DNA from: Gammaproteobacteria bacterium UBA6173
Lineage (GTDB): Bacteria > Pseudomonadota > Gammaproteobacteria > Pseudomonadales > Pseudohongiellaceae
Assembly (NCBI GenBank): GCA_002422225.1
Contig: DITX01000214.1
Coordinates: 1-11,247 of the forward strand
Direction of reading: 5' to 3'
DNA: 11,247 nt
Shown here piece by piece: positions 7,430 to 11,247 of this stretch. The stretch's first letter is position 1. Every line of letters starts with the position of its first letter. A model generated the notes under the pieces. The model searched no databases. It was given only the letters and a program-made list of their open reading frames with translations, and was not told the DNA's origin. The position numbers were made by a program, and so were the translations under genes.

Positions 7430-8684
7430 CAAAACCATCTCCCAGGTCTTGTTGGGCCTGATTCTTTTCATCCAAATCAGCGCCCGGCTCATCCAGAATC
7501 AGATAGTGTGGAAGTCTGTCCAGATACTTCCATTGCGCTGGATTTTTCCTGATCCAAGTTTCAGCAAGGCTGACAAGAGTCTGAGTAACTCTGGTCACGG
7601 CCTTGTCTAAACTTTCACCTGGGCGCACCTCCGGCAGAAAAGAAGACTCCATGCTGATACGCGCCTGACCGGCCTCTTCAAAACACACAAATGGGTAAAT
7701 CCTGGCGCGCCCCAGGATTGCCATTTCCGCGGGACCGCGCACAAAACGCGCGCGATGCCCAAAAAATGTAACCTCGGTGGTTTCTCCGAAAATGCCACCA
7801 AGATCAAACATGATTGAGAGTGACTGACTGCCTGCTCTGAGCGCTTTGACAATGCTTACCGGGTTGTCTTTGCCGTGCAAAAACACCTTGTGGTCACGAG
7901 CAACTCCTTGATGCAAATGCTTGATTGCATCTGTTTCACCGTCGCGGCGTAAGGAGATAGCTGGGCGTGAGGCATCCAATTCATTGGCGATACATTTAAA
8001 CGCGCCAAAAAAATCACCCATATGAATGGTGGTCAACACCCTTGAATCATGGCAGGCACTTGTCATCGCGGCATAGTCTGCGCGCTCTGCCCAATAAAAA
8101 TCTGCGACCAATGCGTCACTTGCTGATTTTTGATCAAGGTGTCGCAGGCGCCGAACGTAGTTCCAGTACAGGTAAAATTGATGCTGTCGAATCAGACTGG
8201 CCGTTTTCTGCTCCGGCTCTTGCAGAAAATACGACAAGGTATCCACCTTTACTTGTTGGTAACTCCGGGCTGCGTCCACCCATGAACGCGAAATCGCATA
8301 AAAACAGGTGAGCATAGACAAGCCGTGCCGCACACTAAACAGCGGTGCATTGGACCGTATAAGAGACCACACCATTTGCTGTGTCTTCAAAGCCACTTTT
8401 TCAGACAGGCCTATCGCTGGCAGTTGTCGATGCACCTCAGCAATTATTGCAATGGCCGCAATGAGCTCTTTCTGTAAATATTGCTCATCATCACACAAGA
8501 CCACCTTGATACCGAGTTCGCCATTGACCAATTTGAAACTTCGTTGCTGTTCAGGAATCGACATTAACAGCTTGAAATTGAATGGTTCTGTGCGAGCATT
8601 CAAACCAGCTTCAAGTTGAAACATCAACGACGAGGTGGTGTGGCTCAATAGGGCGTCATTACTATCACAAGCCAAATCAGGCAT
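7422..8684 (-). CDS. LpxL/HtrB-superfamily acyltransferase-like protein
   Basis: This 420-residue protein starts at 8684, where GGAGG lies 9 bases upstream and the ATG overlaps the previous stop by 8 nt; the frame extends to 8735 but without a ribosome site. Residues from about 215 resemble lipid A late acyltransferases: VLTTIHMGDFFGAF (217-229, His221), a middle region, ALRAGSQSLSIMFDLGG (281-297), VTFFGHRARFVRGPAEMAILGRARIYPFVCF (305-335) and NPAQWKYLDRL (381-391). LpxL normally carries H-x4-D/E; here that acidic position is Phe226 and the nearest acid is Asp224, so the active site may differ. The first 200 residues are not recognised, are mostly predicted helical and lack an obvious membrane anchor. 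Family enzymes move acyl groups from acyl-ACP. Here the neighbours suggest that fatty acid activated by the preceding ligase is moved to a peptide or lipid later exported. The substrate is not shown by the sequence. Confidence 0.75.
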   Translation of the reverse strand: MPDLACDSNDALLSHTTSSLMFQLEAGLNARTEPFNFKLLMSIPEQQRSFKLVNGELGIKVVLCDDEQYLQKELIAAIAIIAEVHRQLPAIGLSEKVALKTQQMVWSLIRSNAPLFSVRHGLSMLTCFYAISRSWVDAARSYQQVKVDTLSYFLQEPEQKTASLIRQHQFYLYWNYVRRLRHLDQKSASDALVADFYWAERADYAAMTSACHDSRVLTTIHMGDFFGAFKCIANELDASRPAISLRRDGETDAIKHLHQGVARDHKVFLHGKDNPVSIVKALRAGSQSLSIMFDLGGIFGETTEVTFFGHRARFVRGPAEMAILGRARIYPFVCFEEAGQARISMESSFLPEVRPGESLDKAVTRVTQTLVSLAETWIRKNPAQWKYLDRLPHYLILDEPGADLDEKNQAQQDLGDGFDA

Positions 8685-10407
8685 TTGATCTGACCTCCAC
8701 CTTTGCGTTTGGCAACCGTGCTGGCATCGCGTCATTTACCGCACAAGCGGATTGCATAAAGTCCGTGTAGACATCGAGACACTTGGAGCGCAGAGGTTTG
8801 CCACTGCTGGTCAATGGCAGGCTGAAGGCTGGCAAAATCAATACGGTATGTGGGGTCACACCAAAGGTATCGCAAACCAGATTTTTTAGTTGGCGCTCCA
8901 ATTGCCTGTTGCCAAGTGATTGCTGCTCCGGCCGCTGGCTGCGATGCTCGGCCAGAATAACAAATGAATCGACTTCATCAATCTGAATGCCAAGCGCTAC
9001 GCAGCGTTGAAGTCCGGTATCGATGGTCTCCATTTGCAACAGGGATTCAATATCCTCGGCGTGCAGACTGCGTCCTCTGACTTTAATGACATTTTTTAAG
9101 CGGCCACTGAAATACAAACGCCGCTCTACCACAAAACCCAAATCACCGGTTCGAAAAAAAGCGCCGTGCCCGTCAAGTGTCAAGTTGAAACTTTGCCTGG
9201 ATAAAATTGATTGATGGTAGTAGCCAGGAGACACCGACGCAGAGCTTATCCATATCTCTCCGAGCTCACCGTCCGCGCAGACTTTTCTGGAATTTGGGTC
9301 AACCACTCTGATGTGGGTGCCGCCGTTGGACTCCTCATCAACAAGGCTGCCTATGCAGACACTGCTTTCCTCTGCATCCTTAGCAAATGCGAGGGAGACA
9401 CCATTGACGCCACAGACATATAGCGTCGATTCAGCCATGCCGTAACAAGGAAACCACGCATCACTCGAAAACCCAGCGTCAGCATAATAGCGACTGAACT
9501 GTCGCAAGGTGCTCGCAGCAATGCGGTCTGATCCACAATAGGCGATGCGCCATTGCTCCAAAGTCAACGACACGTGCTGTCGAGGAATCTGCCGCACACA
9601 GAATCCATACGCAAAAGCGGGCCCTCCGGTGATAGTCACACGATACGTCGAGATCGCTTCGATCCAACAATGCGGATCTGCCAGAAAGTCTGTGGGATTC
9701 ATAAAGTAATTATGGATACCGGCAAACATGGGTTGTAATACATGTCCAATCAAACCCATATCGTGATGCAAAGGTAACCAGCTCAGTCCAATATCGTGCT
9801 GTGTGCAGCCAAATGCATCGCTGATTGCAGCCAAGTTACTCATAACGTTTGCATGCGTGATCACTACACCTTTGGGTTTGGACGTCGAGCCTGATGTGTA
9901 TTGGATAAACGCTACGTCGTCGGGACAGATTGAAGGCCGCACCCAGGTGCGCTTTAGTACCTCAAGGTCAGGACCATTTGAGCCTTCGTGATGGCTATCC
10001 GACACGATCACCGGAATGTGTGATAGCTCATGCGCAGGCAACAACCGGGCAATCGACGAGCTTGTTAAAATGGCCGCAGCCCGACTTTGAACGGCGAGTG
10101 TTGCAAGGTGATTCCACTTTTTGCCACGAGGCCGCGCGCTTGGCATGGGCCATGCCCCTGCCAGCAGACAGGCCCAGAACGAACGCACAAACTCGATATT
10201 TTTTTGCTGTATCAACAACACTGGCATGCGATTCAAGCCACATTTCTGCAGATGACAAGCCAGCACAAGTGCTTCGTCAAACAACCGGGCATACGTCAAG
10301 GTGTCGGTGCAGGTCAGATCTCTATCGAGAAAAGAGTACAGCGGTTTATGGGGTGTTGCAGAAACGCCTGCTTCCAGCAGACTGATCAGATCCCGGTCCT
10401 TGGGCAT
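8677..10407 (-). CDS. Fatty acyl-AMP ligase-like adenylating enzyme
   Basis: This 576-residue ANL-superfamily enzyme should activate a fatty acid with ATP to acyl-adenylate. Motifs in order are: P-loop YTSGSTSKPKG (170-180); the FAAL-like block LSWLPLHHDMGLIGHVLQPMFAG (208-230); MNPTDFLADPHCWIEAISTYRVTITGGPAFAYGF (236-269); the acyl/adenine region WRIAYCGSDRI (286-296); A5 YGMAEST (322-328); A7 FRTGDLG (418-424); A8 GRLKNVIKVRGRSLHAEDIE (435-454); and A10 LTSSGKPLR with Lys537. The HHDMGLIG and NPTDF-x8-W blocks are typical of FAALs feeding polyketide, peptide or lipopeptide assembly rather than of housekeeping FadD. The spacer after A5, where FAALs carry their specific insertion, looks short. 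The start at 10407 has AGGA seven bases upstream. It is the first gene of the four-gene operon. No acyl carrier protein is fused or adjacent, so the acyl acceptor is unknown. Confidence 0.9.
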   Translation of the reverse strand: MPKDRDLISLLEAGVSATPHKPLYSFLDRDLTCTDTLTYARLFDEALVLACHLQKCGLNRMPVLLIQQKNIEFVRSFWACLLAGAWPMPSARPRGKKWNHLATLAVQSRAAAILTSSSIARLLPAHELSHIPVIVSDSHHEGSNGPDLEVLKRTWVRPSICPDDVAFIQYTSGSTSKPKGVVITHANVMSNLAAISDAFGCTQHDIGLSWLPLHHDMGLIGHVLQPMFAGIHNYFMNPTDFLADPHCWIEAISTYRVTITGGPAFAYGFCVRQIPRQHVSLTLEQWRIAYCGSDRIAASTLRQFSRYYADAGFSSDAWFPCYGMAESTLYVCGVNGVSLAFAKDAEESSVCIGSLVDEESNGGTHIRVVDPNSRKVCADGELGEIWISSASVSPGYYHQSILSRQSFNLTLDGHGAFFRTGDLGFVVERRLYFSGRLKNVIKVRGRSLHAEDIESLLQMETIDTGLQRCVALGIQIDEVDSFVILAEHRSQRPEQQSLGNRQLERQLKNLVCDTFGVTPHTVLILPAFSLPLTSSGKPLRSKCLDVYTDFMQSACAVNDAMPARLPNAKVEVRSNA

Positions 10408-10422
10408 AAGTAATTCCTTGAG

Positions 10423-10551
10423 TCAGTTCAATTCCATTTTTTGCCAAACATCATCTGTCCACCAGTTAAGAATAATCAACAAAAAACAGGTGAGAAAAAT
10501 ATTTTGCCCTCTCAGCCATACTGATTTTGTTAAATGTGAACTTGCGCACAT
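10423..10551 (-). CDS. Possible 42-residue single-span membrane peptide
   Basis: This frame starts at an ATG at 10551 with AGGG about 9 bases upstream and ends 15 bp before the ligase start, spacing that would suit an operon leader gene. The product has a short basic N-terminus (HLTKSVWLRGQ), a hydrophobic core NIFLTCFLLIILNWW and a polar tail WTDDVWQKMELN, so it could span the membrane once. It has no double-glycine motif and is not recognised. It starts inside the CRP-like palindrome, so the gene and a promoter at that site can hardly both be right. It may be only AT-rich intergenic sequence. Confidence 0.2.
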   Translation of the reverse strand: MCASSHLTKSVWLRGQNIFLTCFLLIILNWWTDDVWQKMELN

Positions 10552-10553
10552 TT
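10532..10553. promoter_or_regulatory. CRP/Vfr-like binding site
   Basis: The site reads AAATGTGA-N6-GCACATTT. The E. coli CRP consensus is AAATGTGA-N6-TCACATTT, so 15 of 16 arm positions match with the correct spacing. It is centred about 135 bp before the acyl-AMP ligase ATG on the minus strand. AT-rich sequence follows downstream (for example AAATATTTTT near 10496-10504), but no clear -10/-35 pair at the classical -41.5 or -61.5 positions was found. It could alternatively act on the plus strand. If functional, it would tie the export operon to cAMP signalling; that is inference. Confidence 0.55.
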
Positions 10554-10557
10554 TTGA

Positions 10558-10803
10558 GTGCCCTGTATGGAAAGCAGATTGTTTGCTGGTCGGCAAGCTG
10601 CCGATGAAGCAAGGCACGTCAGATTCGGGACGGACTATCTTACTGACTGGTTCCGGCATCACACCCGAGTGCAATTAGCCTACTACGGTCAATTCTTGGT
10701 TGATCAAGCCCTGAAACTGGCGTCCTCCGACAACCTCAGTGTAGCGATAGGAATGATGAACAACAAACTCGAGCAGCGTCTTCAGCGTTTTTCGGGTAGC
10801 TAG
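10558..10803 (+). pseudogene. Fragment resembling a ferritin-like di-iron protein
   Basis: The frame opens at a GTG just after an in-frame TGA and encodes 81 residues. The recognisable block is AADEARHVRFGTDYLTDWF (residues 14-32), in which DEARHxxFG resembles the E-x-x-H iron-ligand motif of ferritin-like and AurF-like di-iron proteins. Such proteins need at least two helices with this kind of motif and usually exceed 200 residues; only one is present. No Shine-Dalgarno precedes the start. The rest (LAYYGQFLVDQALKLASSDN and the tail to 10803) is helical-looking but unassigned. It is probably a 3' remnant of a lost gene, and could be a chance match. A minus-strand candidate peptide frame lies across its second half. 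Confidence 0.5.
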
Positions 10804-10812
10804 TTTACGCAC
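10675..10812 (-). CDS. Candidate 45-residue peptide with a VVGG motif
   Basis: A GTG at 10812 is preceded by a strong purine-rich site, AAGGAAAGGGG, 8 bases upstream. The product begins with a basic stretch (RKLATRKTLKTLLEF) and contains TEVVGG at residues 25-30 followed by a 15-residue end, RQFQGLINQELTVVG. A Gly-Gly preceded by hydrophobic residues is what the C39 exporter of this locus would cut, and the frame lies upstream of the operon on the same strand. Against it: the usual Leu at -7 and -12 of double-glycine leaders is missing (Tyr and His instead), the core is short, and the frame is antisense to the ferritin-like fragment, so the glycines may come from chance TCC codons. It is only a candidate. 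Confidence 0.2.
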   Translation of the reverse strand: MRKLATRKTLKTLLEFVVHHSYRYTEVVGGRQFQGLINQELTVVG

Positions 10813-10835
10813 TACCAATACCCCTTTCCTTGTTC

Positions 10836-10841
10836 TACAAT
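10836..10841 (+). promoter_or_regulatory. Possible -10 element for the enoyl-CoA hydratase gene
   Basis: TACAAT matches the -10 consensus TATAAT at five of six bases and lies 57 bases before the ATG at 10899. The -35 candidates at 16-18 bp spacing (such as TACCAA) are weak. It is placed by likeness only. Confidence 0.3.
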
Positions 10842-10898
10842 CGGGCCTGACGTTTTAAACAACCATCGCTCTTTTCAGCGCTTTTGCGAGTTATTGCC

Positions 10899-11247
10899 AT
10901 GATCACATCGCCCGATCTTAACGTGACATACCAGCTTGACCACGGTGTATTTGTGCTGCAGATCGATCGGCCGGACAAAAAGAACGCCCTCACTCAGACC
11001 ATGTATGCCGCCTTGGCCGATGGCATCAAAATGGCGGATCAACACAGTGAAGTGCGTGTCATCCTGATCCGCGGCACCGAGGGCTGCTTTACCAGTGGTA
11101 ATGACGTCAACGACTTTGTGAAAGCGCAAGACTTGGGCACTGAACGGCCCTCCGTGCAGTTTATGAAGGCCATTGCGTTTGCAAGCAAACCGGTGATTGC
11201 TGCGGTAGGTGGCATGGCCATTGGCATTGGCACCACCATGCTGTTCC
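10899..11247 (+). CDS. Enoyl-CoA hydratase/isomerase (crotonase) family protein, 3' end outside window
   Basis: The first 116 residues of a crotonase-fold enzyme are present, acting on acyl-CoA thioesters, most likely in fatty acid or side-chain beta-oxidation. Visible family blocks are VFVLQIDRPDKKNALTQTMYAAL (17-39), VRVILIRGTEGCFTSGNDVNDF (52-73), which supplies the first oxyanion-hole amide, and KPVIAAVGGMAIGIGTTML (97-115), the second. GND replaces the commoner GAD after the first strand, as in several isomerase-like members; the catalytic Glu region is beyond the window, so hydratase and isomerase cannot be separated. The start ATG has only a weak GCGAG sequence upstream. It is transcribed away from the acyl-AMP ligase operon and is probably part of a separate unit continuing to the right. 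Confidence 0.92.
   Translation, partial: MITSPDLNVTYQLDHGVFVLQIDRPDKKNALTQTMYAALADGIKMADQHSEVRVILIRGTEGCFTSGNDVNDFVKAQDLGTERPSVQFMKAIAFASKPVIAAVGGMAIGIGTTMLF

Noticed and set aside
1..11247. CRISPR arrays, tRNA or rRNA genes, insertion sequences and attachment sites
   Set aside because: I looked for regularly spaced repeats, tRNA-like cloverleaf ends, transposase motifs and terminal inverted repeats and saw none; by-eye reading could miss degenerate cases.

Overview
The window looks like a chromosomal segment of a gammaproteobacterium. The class I fumarase strongly resembles the roughly 508-residue FumA type common in Pseudomonas, Marinobacter and relatives. A short DgkA, a CvaA/CvaB-type secretion pair and a near-consensus CRP/Vfr-like site fit the same group. 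This assignment is from memory of these families; no search was run, and I do not name a genus.

Layout. Positions 1-3202 carry ordinary genes, all on the minus strand: an ECF sigma factor cut by the window edge (1-347), a secreted EF-hand protein with 45-bp internal repeats (428-1075), diacylglycerol kinase (1194-1562) and class I fumarase (1676-3202). Positions 3269-4142 are a decayed plus-strand zone. It holds only the C-terminal end of an acyl-CoA synthetase, followed by an alpha/beta hydrolase of the homoserine O-acetyltransferase-like group that has lost its nucleophile region and its C-terminus.

Positions 4119-10407 form a tight four-gene minus-strand operon, read from high to low coordinates. 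It encodes a fatty acyl-AMP ligase-like enzyme, an LpxL/HtrB-like acyltransferase, a CvaA/HlyD-type membrane-fusion protein and an ABC exporter with a complete C39 double-glycine peptidase domain. The three junctions overlap by 8, 8 and 1 nt, and each downstream gene has a good ribosome binding site. Upstream lie a CRP-like palindrome (10532-10553), two very small minus-strand ORFs that might be peptides, and a plus-strand fragment with a ferritin-like DEARH motif. A partial plus-strand enoyl-CoA hydratase family gene starts at 10899 and runs off the end.

Interpretation. The operon pairs fatty-acid activation and acyl transfer with a leader-cleaving export machine, which suggests production and export of a fatty-acylated peptide (a lipidated RiPP or acylated bacteriocin). 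No confident precursor peptide, carrier protein or immunity gene is visible. The best precursor candidate is a 45-residue ORF at 10675-10812 with a strong Shine-Dalgarno and a VVGG motif, but it is antisense to the ferritin-like fragment and weakly supported. The exporter operon is bordered by gene remnants on both sides, which suggests that this is a variable locus in which older metabolic genes were lost or replaced.
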